Shown here: piece by piece, positions 24,122 to 32,821 of the stretch
How positions within the stretch are numbered: the stretch's first letter is position 1
How the letters are laid out: every line of letters begins with the position of its first letter
Origin: Micromonospora sp. PLK6-60
Lineage (GTDB): Bacteria > Actinomycetota > Actinomycetes > Mycobacteriales > Micromonosporaceae
Reading direction: 5' to 3'
DNA length: 64,000 nt
Assembly (NCBI RefSeq): GCF_019890675.1
Contig: NZ_JAIOAA010000014.1
Coordinates: 85,561 to 149,560, forward strand
Notes under the pieces: generated by a model
Seen by the model: only the letters and a program-made list of their open reading frames with translations
The model's database searches: none
Told to the model about the DNA's origin: nothing
Made by a program: the position numbers and the translations under genes

Positions 24122-25288
24122 GTGACCCAGGACAGCGCACCGACCGGCCCACTGGCCGGCGTCCGGGTGATCGAGCTGGCCGGCATCGGCCCCGGCCCGT
24201 TCGCCGCCATGATGCTCGCCGACCTCGGCGCGGAGGTGATCCGGGTGGACCGCGCGGCCGGCGCCGATCCGAGCGGCGACGGGCCGCATCCGGACCTGCT
24301 CAACCGGGGCCGCCGCTCGATCGCGGTGGACCTCAAGTCGGCCGCCGGGCGGGACGTGGTGCGCGACCTCGTCGCCGGGGCGGACGTGCTGCTGGAGGGC
24401 TTCCGCCCCGGGGTCACCGAACGGCTCGGGCTGGGCCCGGCGGACTGCCTGGCGGCCAACCCACGGCTGGTCTACGGCCGGATGACCGGCTGGGGGCAGC
24501 ACGGCCCGTCCGCCCCGCACGCCGGCCACGACATCGACTACCTGGCGTTGACCGGGGCGCTGCACGGCATCGGCCGGGCCGGTGAGCGGCCGGTGCCGCC
24601 GATGAACCTGCTCGGCGACTTCGGCGGCGGGGGGATGATGCTCGCGCTGGGGGTGGTCGCCGCGCTGTACGCCGTCCGCGCCGGCGCGCCGGGCCAGGTG
24701 GTGGACGCGGCGATCGTGGACGGCGTGGCGGTGCTGAGCACGCAGATCCACGCGCTGCGCCGGCTGGGCATGTGGCGCGACGAGCGGGGAGTGAACCTGC
24801 TCGACGGCGGCGCGCCGTTCTACGACACCTACGAGTGCGCCGACGGCCGGTACGTCGCGGTCGGCGCGCTGGAGCCGCGCTTCTACGACGAACTGGTCCG
24901 GCTGACCGGGTTCCCGCGCGACGGTGACGAGGCGCTGGACCGCACCGACCCGGACAACTGGCCGGCGCTGCGCGCCGCCTGGGCACGACTGTTCCGCACC
25001 CGTACCCGCGACGAGTGGACGGACCTGCTCGCCGCCTCCGACGCGTGCGTGGCGCCGGTGCTGGACTGGCAGGAGGCGCCGGAGCACCCGCACCTGGCGG
25101 CGCGGCAGGTCTTCGTCGACCACGCCGGGGTCACCCAGCCCGCGCCCGCACCGCGCTTCTCGGGCACCCCCACCGCGCTGCGCCGCCCGCCGCCGCATCC
25201 GGGCCAGCACACCGACGAGGTGCTCGCCGAGGCCGGCCTGGACGCCGACCGGATCGCCGAGCTGCGGGCCACCGGTACGGTGCGCTGA
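24122..25288 (+). CDS. CaiB/BaiF-family CoA transferase (alpha-methylacyl-CoA racemase-like)
   Basis: 388 aa. The N-terminal GVRVIELAGIGPGPFAAMMLADLGAEVIRV is the family III CoA-transferase signature. GHDIDYLALTG and LLGDFGGGG carry the His and Asp used by alpha-methylacyl-CoA racemase, which acts on branched fatty acyl-CoA. The catalytic Asp of true CoA transferases lies elsewhere, so a racemase role is favoured. The GTG at 24122 has GGAGGGAG five bases upstream. Confidence 0.88.
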   Translation: MTQDSAPTGPLAGVRVIELAGIGPGPFAAMMLADLGAEVIRVDRAAGADPSGDGPHPDLLNRGRRSIAVDLKSAAGRDVVRDLVAGADVLLEGFRPGVTERLGLGPADCLAANPRLVYGRMTGWGQHGPSAPHAGHDIDYLALTGALHGIGRAGERPVPPMNLLGDFGGGGMMLALGVVAALYAVRAGAPGQVVDAAIVDGVAVLSTQIHALRRLGMWRDERGVNLLDGGAPFYDTYECADGRYVAVGALEPRFYDELVRLTGFPRDGDEALDRTDPDNWPALRAAWARLFRTRTRDEWTDLLAASDACVAPVLDWQEAPEHPHLAARQVFVDHAGVTQPAPAPRFSGTPTALRRPPPHPGQHTDEVLAEAGLDADRIAELRATGTVR

Positions 25289-25319
25289 CCCGTACCGGGT
25301 CCGGTCCGGTGGCGCGCGG

Positions 25320-25730
25320 TCAGGCCCGGCGCAGGGCGGTGCCGGGGGCCAGCGCCGGCTCCACCACGTCCCGGTAGTCGCGCGGCAACTGCACCACCAC
25401 GTCGTCGAACTCGCCGCCGGTGATCGCCTCGCGCACGGTGGTGAACACGGCGCGTACGGCGGCCCGGGTGCCCGCCTCGTCGGCGCCGCAGCGCCGGCCG
25501 ACCCGGTCGAGGAACTCCCCCGCGCCGAACCGCTCGGCCGCCTCCGTGCCGGGTCGGGTACGCAACGCCGGGCGCAGCGGCTCGGGCAGTTGCTGGGCGA
25601 GGTCGAGCACCTCACCCGCGGTCAACCGCTCGGCGAGCGTCGCCAGGGTCGCCCGGATCAGCTCGACCGCCCGGTCCGGGGCCACGCCGGCGCGCTGGGC
25701 GACCTGGCCGACGAAGGTGTCGTGGTTCAT
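25320..25730 (-). CDS. DUF2267 protein
   Basis: 136 aa, one helical DUF2267 domain of unknown function. FVGQVAQRAGVAPDRAVELIRATLATLAERLTAGEVLDLAQQLPEPLR fits the domain start, and FLDRVGRRCGADEAGTRAAVRAVFTTVREAI the second repeat, so the domain is an internal duplication. The ATG at 25730 has GGAGGGAG about ten bases upstream; a GTG three codons earlier is possible. Related domain in 12370-13338. Confidence 0.85.
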   Translation of the reverse strand: MNHDTFVGQVAQRAGVAPDRAVELIRATLATLAERLTAGEVLDLAQQLPEPLRPALRTRPGTEAAERFGAGEFLDRVGRRCGADEAGTRAAVRAVFTTVREAITGGEFDDVVVQLPRDYRDVVEPALAPGTALRRA

Positions 25731-25922
25731 CCGTGGCACTCCCTCCGGGCGGGGCCACCGGCGACCGCCGCCGGGCGGTGCCGCCTACCCGGCGCGCGGG
25801 GTCGGAAAACGCGGGGTCGCGGGCCGGGGCCGGCGAATTTCGGCGGGTCCGGGTGCGTGACCGGGCGGTGGACGGGTAACCGCGCCCGGTCGTGTCCGCA
25901 ACGTGGCTGAGGAGCCCGACTG

Positions 25923-26195
25923 ATGGCGACCTACTCAGACGTCCTGCAGTACCTGTCGAGCCTGGACTACCCGGCCGAGAAGGACGACGTCGTCCGCGAG
26001 GCCGAGCGGGAGGGCGCGCCGCCGGACGTGTTGCGGGCGTTGCGGGCGCTGCCGCCGGTGGACTACGCCAACGGTCAGGAGGTCGCCCGGTCCGCCGGGA
26101 TCGAGGCCGCGCCCGAGGTGGGCGCCGGCCAGCGCGCCGCCCAGGCCCGGGACAAGCGGCACCAGCGGGTCTCGCAGCACCTTCGTGGTATCTGA
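25923..26195 (+). CDS. DUF2795 protein
   Basis: 90 aa. VLQYLSSLDYPAEKDDVVREAEREGAPPDVLRALRALP is the DUF2795 signature, a small helical domain common in actinobacteria. A charged Arg/Gln tail completes the protein. A GAGGAGCC-type site precedes the ATG. Function unknown. Confidence 0.85.
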   Translation: MATYSDVLQYLSSLDYPAEKDDVVREAEREGAPPDVLRALRALPPVDYANGQEVARSAGIEAAPEVGAGQRAAQARDKRHQRVSQHLRGI

Positions 26196-26237
26196 TCCGG
26201 CCGTGCGGTCCGCGCCGGCCGGCCCGACCGACGCGCG

Positions 26238-26894
26238 GTGAGGCGGCGCGCCGGCCCGGACGGCCACACCCCGGCCGCCCGGCAACTCGCGGTGCTGGCG
26301 GTGGTCGGCCTGGCCGGTGGCGGCGCTTTCGCCGCACTGGCCACACCGGCGCTGGCGCCGCTGGTCGGCTGGGACAGCGCGGCGCTGAGCTGGCTGCTGC
26401 TGGTGTGGTGGCGGCTGTGGCCGCTGGACGCCGACCGGACCGCCCGGCTGGTCGTACGGGAGGACCCGAACCGGCCGGTGCGGGACGCGCTGCTGCTGGC
26501 GGCGTGTGTGGCCAGCCTGGTGGCGGTCGCCGTGGTGCTGGCCGACGCCCGCTCGGTGCCGGACGGGCCGGTCCGGGACGCCTACGGCGCGCTCGGCGTG
26601 CTGAGCGTGTTCCTCTCCTGGTTCGTGGTGCACACCGTGTTCGCCATCCGGTACGCCCGGCTGTACTACTCGTCGGAGGAGGGCGGGGTCGACTTCCACC
26701 AGCGGGCCCGACCGTGCTTCGTGGACTTCGCGTACGTGGCGTTCACCGTCGGGGCGACCTTCCAGGTCTCCGACACCGACGTGTCCAGCTCGGAGATCCG
26801 CCGGACCGTCCTGCGGCACGCGGTGCTGTCGTACCTGTTCGGCGCGGTGGTCATCGCGGCGACGGTGAACCTGCTCGCCAGCCTGGCCGGCTGA
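26238..26894 (+). CDS. DUF1345-family membrane protein
   Basis: 218 aa with five hydrophobic segments (about 15-38, 45-60, 83-105, 113-135 and 190-215). HTVFAIRYARLYY and FVDFAYVAFTVGATFQVSDTDVSS are the family hallmarks. Function unknown. It follows the DUF2795 gene by 42 bp and starts at a GTG without a strong ribosome site, so it may be translated by coupling or leaderless. Confidence 0.85.
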   Translation: MRRRAGPDGHTPAARQLAVLAVVGLAGGGAFAALATPALAPLVGWDSAALSWLLLVWWRLWPLDADRTARLVVREDPNRPVRDALLLAACVASLVAVAVVLADARSVPDGPVRDAYGALGVLSVFLSWFVVHTVFAIRYARLYYSSEEGGVDFHQRARPCFVDFAYVAFTVGATFQVSDTDVSSSEIRRTVLRHAVLSYLFGAVVIAATVNLLASLAG

Positions 26895-26914
26895 GGTACG
26901 GCGGGAAAGGCGGC

Positions 26915-26953
26915 GGGGCGCCCCGAGTCACGAACCGCGACCTGGGGCGCCCC
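26915..26953. terminator. Hairpin of two GGGGCGCCCC blocks
   Basis: GGGGCGCCCC occurs at 26915-26924 and again at 26944-26953. Each block is itself palindromic and the two can pair over a 19-base loop. Between convergent genes ending at 26894 and 27130; the rest of that gap shows no gene. Confidence 0.6.
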
Positions 26954-27129
26954 ACAGAACCTGCCACTGCCGGCGGTCCGCGCCCGAACCGGGTCGCGAC
27001 CGCCGCACGGTGGAGTTACGCCCGAACCGGGCGGGCATCGCTGCCGCCACCAGCATACGGTGCGCCATCACCCGTTCGGAGGATTTCGGCGATTCTGTGG
27101 CCGGGCCCACCCGCCCGGGCCGGGATCGT

Positions 27130-27795
27130 TCAGCGGGTCAGCTCGGCGTACCGCTGCTCCAGGTCGACCCGGGCGAGCGCGCCGACCAGCCAGGACAGTC
27201 GCTCGGACTCGCCGCCGCCGGCGAGCGCGGCCAGGTCGTCGGCGGACCGGCCGAGCCCGAGCCGGCGGGCCGCCGCGAGGGCGTGCCGGTCGGCCACCGG
27301 CGCCACCTCGCGCCAGAGGGCCTGGGTCTCGCGCAGGAACAGGTCGACCACCGCGCCGTCCACGCCGGGCAGTTCGCCGAGCAGCCGGCGCTCGGCCGCC
27401 GGGTCGTGGTGCGCCACCGCCCGCAACCGGCGCAGGTCCCCCCGGTACCGGTCGACGACGGTGCGGGCCAGGTCGCCCAACCGGTCGGCGAGGGCGTCCA
27501 CGTCACCCCGCTGGCCCTGCTCGCGCAGCACGCGTACCCGGTCGGCCTGCAGGGAGCGGGCCAGCCGCGCCGCGCTGTCCCAGCCGGCGTCGCGCAGGCC
27601 CGCCGCGGCGGCCACGGCGGCGCGGTGATCGCCCCGCCGGGCGAGCAGCACGGCGAGGCAGAGCAGCTGGAAGAGGCTGGACGGGTTGTTGGTGACCGGG
27701 AAGCCGTACTGCTCGGCGAACCCGCGCCCGGCACCGACGAGCCGGCGGGCCAGGCGTTTCCGGTCCTCGATGGTGGAGGTGGTCGTGGTCGGCAT
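27130..27795 (-). CDS. HhH-GPD/endonuclease III-like protein
   Basis: 221 aa, mostly helical. The segment LLGELPGVDGAVVDLFLRETQALWREVAPVADRHALAAARRLGLG resembles the helix-hairpin-helix and following Asp region of the HhH-GPD base-excision superfamily. There is no catalytic lysine at the position of endonuclease III (the LPGVG-K segment reads LPGVDGAVVD), and no C-terminal FeS cysteines. A DNA-binding or divergent glycosylase role is possible. Starts at ATG 27795. Confidence 0.68.
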   Translation of the reverse strand: MPTTTTSTIEDRKRLARRLVGAGRGFAEQYGFPVTNNPSSLFQLLCLAVLLARRGDHRAAVAAAAGLRDAGWDSAARLARSLQADRVRVLREQGQRGDVDALADRLGDLARTVVDRYRGDLRRLRAVAHHDPAAERRLLGELPGVDGAVVDLFLRETQALWREVAPVADRHALAAARRLGLGRSADDLAALAGGGESERLSWLVGALARVDLEQRYAELTR

Positions 27796-27855
27796 GCCGG
27801 CGTCTACCCGCGCCGGCCGCCGGCACTCCTGCCGGCCGGGAGCGGATCCACCGGA

Positions 27856-28827
27856 TCAGTGCACGCCACCGCGCCGGTCCCGGGCCTTGAGCCGGGTGGT
27901 GGGCAGCGCCGGGGCGGGCAGCGGCGGCGCCGGATCGTCGGCGACCACACCGAACCGGTCGCTGCCGGCCGCCCAGTCCGCCCGGGCGGCGGCGACCTCC
28001 TCGTGCGAGCGGCCGACGAAGTTCCACCACATCACCAGCGGCTCGTCGAAGGGGGCCCCGCCGAGCAGCAGCAACCGGCACTCCGGGGTGGCCCGCAGGC
28101 GCAGCGACTCCCGCCCGGTGCCCAGGTAGAGCAGGGCGCCGGGGGCGAGCGGCACCCCGGCCACCTCGGCCGCGCCGGACATCGCCAGCAGCCCGTACTC
28201 GAAGTCGGGGCGCAGCGGCACGGTGGCCGGCGCGTCGCCGCGCAGCTCGAGCTGGGCGCCCAGCAGCGGGGTGTGCGTCACCGCCGGGGACCGCTGCCCG
28301 TCCAGCTCGCCGACCAGCAGCGTCGCGTCGAGGTCGCCGTCGCGCCAGCGGGGCAGGTCGGCGTGGTGGGTGAAGTCGGCGGGCCCGGACCGGGCCGGGT
28401 CGGGCAGCGCCACCCAGAGCTGCACGCCGTGCATCAGCGGCGGGTGGTCGGCCGGCGAGCGCTCCGAGTGGGCGATGCCGTGCCCGGAGGTCATCACGTT
28501 GAGCTGGCCGGGCCGGATGGGCTGCACGTTGCCCAGGCTGTCCCGGTGCACGATCTCGCCGTCGAGGAGCCAGGTCACCGTCTGCAGGCCGGTGTGCGGG
28601 TGCGGTGGGACCTCCATGCCGGGCCGCTGCGCCACGTCGTCCGGTCCGAAGTGGTCGACGAAGCACCACGCGCCGACCATCCGTCGCTGCCGCTGCGGCA
28701 GCAACCGGCGCACCGTGGTGTACCGGCCCAGCGGCACGTCGTGACCGGGCAGCAGCACGCTGCCCGGGTCGGTGGCGGCGACGCCGGGTGGTCGGGTCTG
28801 TGCCGGCAACGACTCGGTACGCTCCAC
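27856..28827 (-). CDS. Pirin-family cupin protein
   Basis: 323 aa bicupin. Metal-binding motif of the N-terminal cupin: PPHPHTGLQTVTWLLDGEIVHRDSLGN with the His residues and Glu expected for the iron site, then LNVMTSGHGIAHSERS. The C-terminal half is a pirin C-terminal domain (EPLVMWWNFVGRSHEEVAAARADW). Some pirins are quercetinases or redox regulators; which applies is not visible. Confidence 0.93.
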   Translation of the reverse strand: MERTESLPAQTRPPGVAATDPGSVLLPGHDVPLGRYTTVRRLLPQRQRRMVGAWCFVDHFGPDDVAQRPGMEVPPHPHTGLQTVTWLLDGEIVHRDSLGNVQPIRPGQLNVMTSGHGIAHSERSPADHPPLMHGVQLWVALPDPARSGPADFTHHADLPRWRDGDLDATLLVGELDGQRSPAVTHTPLLGAQLELRGDAPATVPLRPDFEYGLLAMSGAAEVAGVPLAPGALLYLGTGRESLRLRATPECRLLLLGGAPFDEPLVMWWNFVGRSHEEVAAARADWAAGSDRFGVVADDPAPPLPAPALPTTRLKARDRRGGVH

Positions 28828-28843
28828 CGGCCCGACTCTACGC

Positions 28844-29752
28844 TCAGCCCGCGCCGACGGTGACCGTGTCCGCCCCGGCCACCAGGTCGACGTAGAGCCG
28901 GTCCACGCTGCGGTCCCAGCCGGGCGAGCTCATCACCTCGCCGGCCGCGACCCCGTCGCGGCGCTCGCCGGGCAGCGCCAGGGAGCCCGCCCCGGCGGCC
29001 ACCCGGACCCGCACCGGTGGCACCGGCTCCGCCAGCCGGACGGCGAACTGGTTGACCCCGCCCGTCATCCGCACGGTAAGCGTCCCGGCGAGCGGGGGCA
29101 GCCGCAGGTCGATCCGGTGGGCGCCGCCGATCAGGTCGACCCCGGCCACGGCCCGGGCGGCGCCGAGGTCGACAAGCGCGTCGTGCACCCCGCCGACGAG
29201 CCGCAGCCGCCAGGTGACCCGTGAGCTGAGCAGCACCTCGACGGCGGCGGGTCCGGCCGGGGCGCCGGGTTCCAGCCCCAGCCGCACCCGGTCCCCGAGC
29301 ACCTCGGGCCGGGGCCGCACGCCACCGTCGACCGCGGCGCTGATCCGGTACAGGTCCGCGCCGAGGTCCGCCACCCGGACGGTGATCTCGGTGCTGCCGT
29401 CGGCCAGCTCGAACGTGGCGCGCCGCCGGCCGCCCAGCGGGGCGGTGAACGCCTCGGCGGCAGCCGCCGCGACCGCTCCCGCACCGCCGGCCGCGACCGG
29501 CCCGGAGGGCGCCGGACGGGGTCCGCCGCTGAAGGCGACCCCGAGCCGTTCGGGATGGGCGACGGTCTCGGTCACCGCGGCCGCCCCCACCGCCAGCACC
29601 ACCACGGCGGCGGCGGCGAGCAGTCGGGGGGTTCGCGACGGCCCGCCCGGCGGGTCGGGCCGCCGCGCCGCTGCCGGGGCCGGGGACGCCGGCGCGGGCT
29701 CCGCCGGTGTCGTGGTCGGACGCTGACCGTTGTCGTGCCCCGGCACCGGCAT
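28844..29752 (-). CDS. Membrane-anchored hypothetical protein with beta-rich exported domain
   Basis: 302 aa. Pro/Ala-rich N-terminus, one membrane segment at about 43-62 (RLLAAAAVVVLAVGAAAV), then a roughly 230-residue extracytoplasmic beta-rich domain with short repeats such as GGAHRIDLRLPPLAGTL and GGVNQFAVRLAEP. The topology N-in, C-out follows from the charges. ATG at 29752 with AAGGGG six bases before. No family recognised. Confidence 0.72.
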   Translation of the reverse strand: MPVPGHDNGQRPTTTPAEPAPASPAPAAARRPDPPGGPSRTPRLLAAAAVVVLAVGAAAVTETVAHPERLGVAFSGGPRPAPSGPVAAGGAGAVAAAAAEAFTAPLGGRRRATFELADGSTEITVRVADLGADLYRISAAVDGGVRPRPEVLGDRVRLGLEPGAPAGPAAVEVLLSSRVTWRLRLVGGVHDALVDLGAARAVAGVDLIGGAHRIDLRLPPLAGTLTVRMTGGVNQFAVRLAEPVPPVRVRVAAGAGSLALPGERRDGVAAGEVMSSPGWDRSVDRLYVDLVAGADTVTVGAG

Positions 29753-29853
29753 GGTGATCCCCTTCTCGCGGTCCCCCCGCCTGGCGATACGTACCCGGGG
29801 CGGGTTCGGATCACTCACCACCGGCGCGGCGTTCCCCGGCGTCGGCGTCGGGG

Positions 29854-30165
29854 TCAGGACGGCAGCCGGCGCTGGACCTTGGCCGCGCAGTCGGAGACCG
29901 TCGTCCGGGAGTCGAAACCCAGGCTCTCGATCGCCACCAGCGCGGTGAGGACCACGTCGGCGAGTTCCGCGGCCACCTCCGCCCGGGTGTGCGTGACGCC
30001 CTTGCGCGGGTTCTGGCCGAGCACCCCGATCCAGGCCCCGGCGGCCTCGCCGGCCTCCTCGGTGAGCTTGAGGATGCGGGCGGTCAGCTCGGTGGGGCCG
30101 GTGCCGTTCGCCGCGTCCAGCCAGGTACGGGCGGCGCGGGCGGCCGCCCAGATCGACTCGTCCAT
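29854..30165 (-). CDS. MazG-like nucleotide pyrophosphohydrolase
   Basis: 103 aa. All-alpha NTP-PPase fold with metal-binding motif EEAGEAAGAW and ELADVVLTALVAI, matching the EExxE-12-28-ExxD pattern. House-cleaning enzymes of this type hydrolyse (d)NTPs to monophosphates. The start ATG at 30165 is chosen because the upstream part of the frame reads through a 19-bp terminator-like stem. Exact substrate unknown. Confidence 0.87.
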   Translation of the reverse strand: MDESIWAAARAARTWLDAANGTGPTELTARILKLTEEAGEAAGAWIGVLGQNPRKGVTHTRAEVAAELADVVLTALVAIESLGFDSRTTVSDCAAKVQRRLPS

Positions 30166-30199
30166 CCGACCAGTGAACCCGACGCGGGCGGCGCGGACG

Positions 30200-30239
30200 C
30201 GCGGGTGCCCGCCGGACCGTGGTCCGGCGGGCACCCGCG
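30200..30239. terminator. 19-bp perfect stem terminator
   Basis: Bases 30200-30218 pair perfectly with 30221-30239 around a GT. Core GGGTGCCCGCCGGACC. It lies downstream of the LPVTG gene (minus strand) and upstream of the MazG-like gene. GC-rich with no T-tract. Confidence 0.8.
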
Positions 30240-30259
30240 TCGGTCGTGCGCTGCGGCCG

Positions 30260-30919
30260 TCACCTCGTCCCGGTGTCGAACCGGCGGCGCCGCCAGGCCA
30301 TGGTGAGCAGCACCATCACCGCGCCGGCGGCGAGCAGGCCGCCACCGACCTTGAGCGGCGTGCCGAGGCTCGAGCCGGTGACCGGCAGGTGGTGCGGCGG
30401 CCGGTGGGTCGGCTTGTGGGTCGGCGGCCCGGCGATGACGGTCACAGAGGCGCTGGCCCGGCGGCCGGACGAGTTGCCGGTGGCCGTGAAGGTCCACACG
30501 CCCGGCCGGGTCACCCGGTACTTGAAGGTGAACGCGCCCGCGGCGTCCACCTGCACGGTGAAGCGCCTCGGTGGCGTTCTGCCGGTGAGTTCCGACGGCG
30601 GGGTCGTGATCGGTGCGTACGCCACGGCCGCCATCGCGACCACGGTGCCGTCGCTGCGCCGGGCGGTCCCCGCGGCGGGCGCGGCGACCGGCAGGCCGGT
30701 GGTGGTGACGGTGATGGTGGCGATCTCGCCGGGCAGGAAGCCGGAGCCGACACCCGTGACGATCGTGCCCGGCGGGACGGTGCCCGGGGCGACGGTGAGG
30801 TCCGGTGGTCCGGGGACGTAGTCCGGTGGTGGTTGCGGCACCGCCGCCCCCGCCGCGGTGGGCACGGCCGCCACGGCCAGACCCACCGTTAGCGCCATGA
30901 TGATGCGGGATAGCCGCAT
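30260..30919 (-). CDS. Sortase-anchored surface protein (LPVTG)
   Basis: 219 aa. Signal peptide RLSRIIMALTVGLAVAAVPTAAGA (about residues 2-25), an extracellular domain of Ig-like beta pattern, and a cell-wall sorting signal at the C-terminus: LPVTG at 178-182, hydrophobic stretch and RRRR tail. His/Pro-rich segment (HKPTHRPPHHLPV) precedes the motif. Sortase would join it to peptidoglycan. Thirteen bases downstream of the DUF4012 gene, so probably one operon with it. Confidence 0.85.
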   Translation of the reverse strand: MRLSRIIMALTVGLAVAAVPTAAGAAVPQPPPDYVPGPPDLTVAPGTVPPGTIVTGVGSGFLPGEIATITVTTTGLPVAAPAAGTARRSDGTVVAMAAVAYAPITTPPSELTGRTPPRRFTVQVDAAGAFTFKYRVTRPGVWTFTATGNSSGRRASASVTVIAGPPTHKPTHRPPHHLPVTGSSLGTPLKVGGGLLAAGAVMVLLTMAWRRRRFDTGTR

Positions 30920-30932
30920 GGTCGGTTCCCTC

Positions 30933-32717
30933 CTACTGTTCACAGCTCGGTGCGCTGACAACTTGGGTGGTCCAGGGGGTGGCGGTGGGGGTGAGCCGCA
31001 GCTCGGCGGTGCCGGCGCCGGTGCGGCCGGTGAGCAGGCCGACGTCGAGGGTCCGGGTACGCCCGGGCGGCACCTCGACGTTGGCGACCGCCACCTGACG
31101 CCGGCGGTCGTACGCGCTGCCGAGCCCGATCGCCCGGCCGTCGAGCTTGCCGTCGACGACGCTGCCGCCGGCGGGGCTGTAGACGGAGACCAGGGTGCGG
31201 ATGGTGTACGGGTCGCCGGCCTTGCCCAGTCCCAGCACGGACGTGCTGAGCCCGGATCCGGGAGCCGCGGAGCGCAGCGTGAACCGCAGGCGCAGCTCGC
31301 GCCGGCCGTCGGTGCGGCAGCGGCCGACGGTGAGCGTCGCGCCGGGGCGCAGGTAGTAGCCGAGCTTGGCGCCGCTGCCGTCGTTGAGGAAGATCCCCAC
31401 GGTCGGCACGACGTCCCGCTCGGGCAGCACCCCGCTCAGGCGGGTGTCCCGCAACATCTTCTGCTCCTCGGATCGGGCACTCCAGAACAATAGCCGTCGT
31501 TCAGCAATTGATCGGTCAAAAGCCGACAAAAGCGCCCTCGGGTCAATCTTCCGCGCGAAGAGCGCGTCGAACACCGCACCCGCCGAGGCGGCGTAGTAGG
31601 CGTCCTGCTGCCGGCCGTCCAGGTCGCGGTAGGCGTCGCTGAGCAGGGTGCGCACCGCCCGGTCGCCGGTCAGCGTCGGGCCGCCGGACACCGGGACCGG
31701 GCCGGTCGCCGCGAGCAGGTACGACAGCACCACCGGGTCGACGGCCAGCACGCCGTCGACGCTGGACCCGGTGCGCCGCTGGAACATCTCCCGGTAGAGC
31801 GCCGCCGCGGTCGGGAAGTCCGGCACGAGGTTGACGTCCGCCCCGTACGAGCCGGGCAGCTCACCCCAGAGCGCCCGCGCGGACGCCGGGGCCGGCACCG
31901 GCGGGTCGAAGCGGCCGAACTCGGCGCTGGTGCCCTGCCGGACCATCCGGATCCGCCCGTTCTCGGCCCGCAGCACGGCGTACGCGCCGAACATGCCGCC
32001 GGTGGCCCGCAGCTCGGCGAGGTTCTGCGAGACCAGGAGATAGCTGCGGACGCCGTCGGCGCCGAGCAGCGGCGGCAGCAGCGCGGCGCCCTGCCGGGCC
32101 GCACCGGTGAGATTGGCCAGCCGGTCCATCTCCCCGCGCAGGTCGCTCAACGCCCGGCGCACCTGGCTGACCAGCGTGCCCTCGGGCACCGCCGCGAGCC
32201 GGGTCCGGGTGGCGCGCACCACCTCGTCGGCCGCGCCGATCTCGGCCGACACCGCCCGCAGCCGGCCGAGGTCCAGCCGCCCCTCCTTCGGCACCAGCGA
32301 GGCGAGGTCGGTGCGCAGCAGGCTGGGGAACGCCTTCCGGGCGAGGTCGTCGACGGCCGCCGCGATCTCGCGTACCGCGGCCAGGTCGTCGCCGGCCCAC
32401 GGCGCCCGCTGGCCCAGCCACCAGGCCGGCCCGGCGGTGGCCGCCCGGGCCTTGGCGGACTGCTCCTGCAGGGCGGCCAGGGTGCGCTGCCCGCGGTCGA
32501 CGTCCCCGCCGACCACGTCGGCGCTCAACTGCCGGGCCAGCCCCGCCGCGTTCACCAGGTGGGCGCGCGCCTGCCAGCCCTGGAAGGCGACCCAGCCGAC
32601 GCCGAGCAGCAGCAACGAGCCGACCACCAGGGACGCCAGCAGCGCCCGGCGGATCCGGGCGCGCTTGCGCCGACGGGCCCGGGCCCGCCGACGATTCGAA
32701 CCTGCCGTGTCCGACAC
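30933..32717 (-). CDS. DUF4012-domain membrane protein
   Basis: 594 aa. Arg-rich cytoplasmic N-terminus, one membrane segment (about residues 26-46, ALLASLVVGSLLLLGVGWVAF), then a large extracytoplasmic region. LLGADGVRSYLLVSQNLAELRATGGMFGAYAVLRAENGRI is the DUF4012 signature found in exopolysaccharide loci of actinobacteria and Gram-positives. The GTG at 32717 has GGGAG seven bases upstream. A locally AT-richer patch at about 31490-31550 lies inside the gene but keeps the frame. Function unknown. Confidence 0.87.
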   Translation of the reverse strand: MSDTAGSNRRRARARRRKRARIRRALLASLVVGSLLLLGVGWVAFQGWQARAHLVNAAGLARQLSADVVGGDVDRGQRTLAALQEQSAKARAATAGPAWWLGQRAPWAGDDLAAVREIAAAVDDLARKAFPSLLRTDLASLVPKEGRLDLGRLRAVSAEIGAADEVVRATRTRLAAVPEGTLVSQVRRALSDLRGEMDRLANLTGAARQGAALLPPLLGADGVRSYLLVSQNLAELRATGGMFGAYAVLRAENGRIRMVRQGTSAEFGRFDPPVPAPASARALWGELPGSYGADVNLVPDFPTAAALYREMFQRRTGSSVDGVLAVDPVVLSYLLAATGPVPVSGGPTLTGDRAVRTLLSDAYRDLDGRQQDAYYAASAGAVFDALFARKIDPRALLSAFDRSIAERRLLFWSARSEEQKMLRDTRLSGVLPERDVVPTVGIFLNDGSGAKLGYYLRPGATLTVGRCRTDGRRELRLRFTLRSAAPGSGLSTSVLGLGKAGDPYTIRTLVSVYSPAGGSVVDGKLDGRAIGLGSAYDRRRQVAVANVEVPPGRTRTLDVGLLTGRTGAGTAELRLTPTATPWTTQVVSAPSCEQ

Positions 32718-32821
32718 GCCACACTCCCGCAATAAACGGACAGAAATAATGAAACGTCGCCTTTCTAGCATGAATAACGAGCGAATGGCGGGGATATCGC
32801 CGGAGTAGCAGGGAAAGTCCT

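Noticed and set aside
32690..32720. tRNA T-arm-like sequence (GGTTCGAATC on the minus strand)
   Set aside because: It is the coding start of the DUF4012 gene and has no cloverleaf around it.
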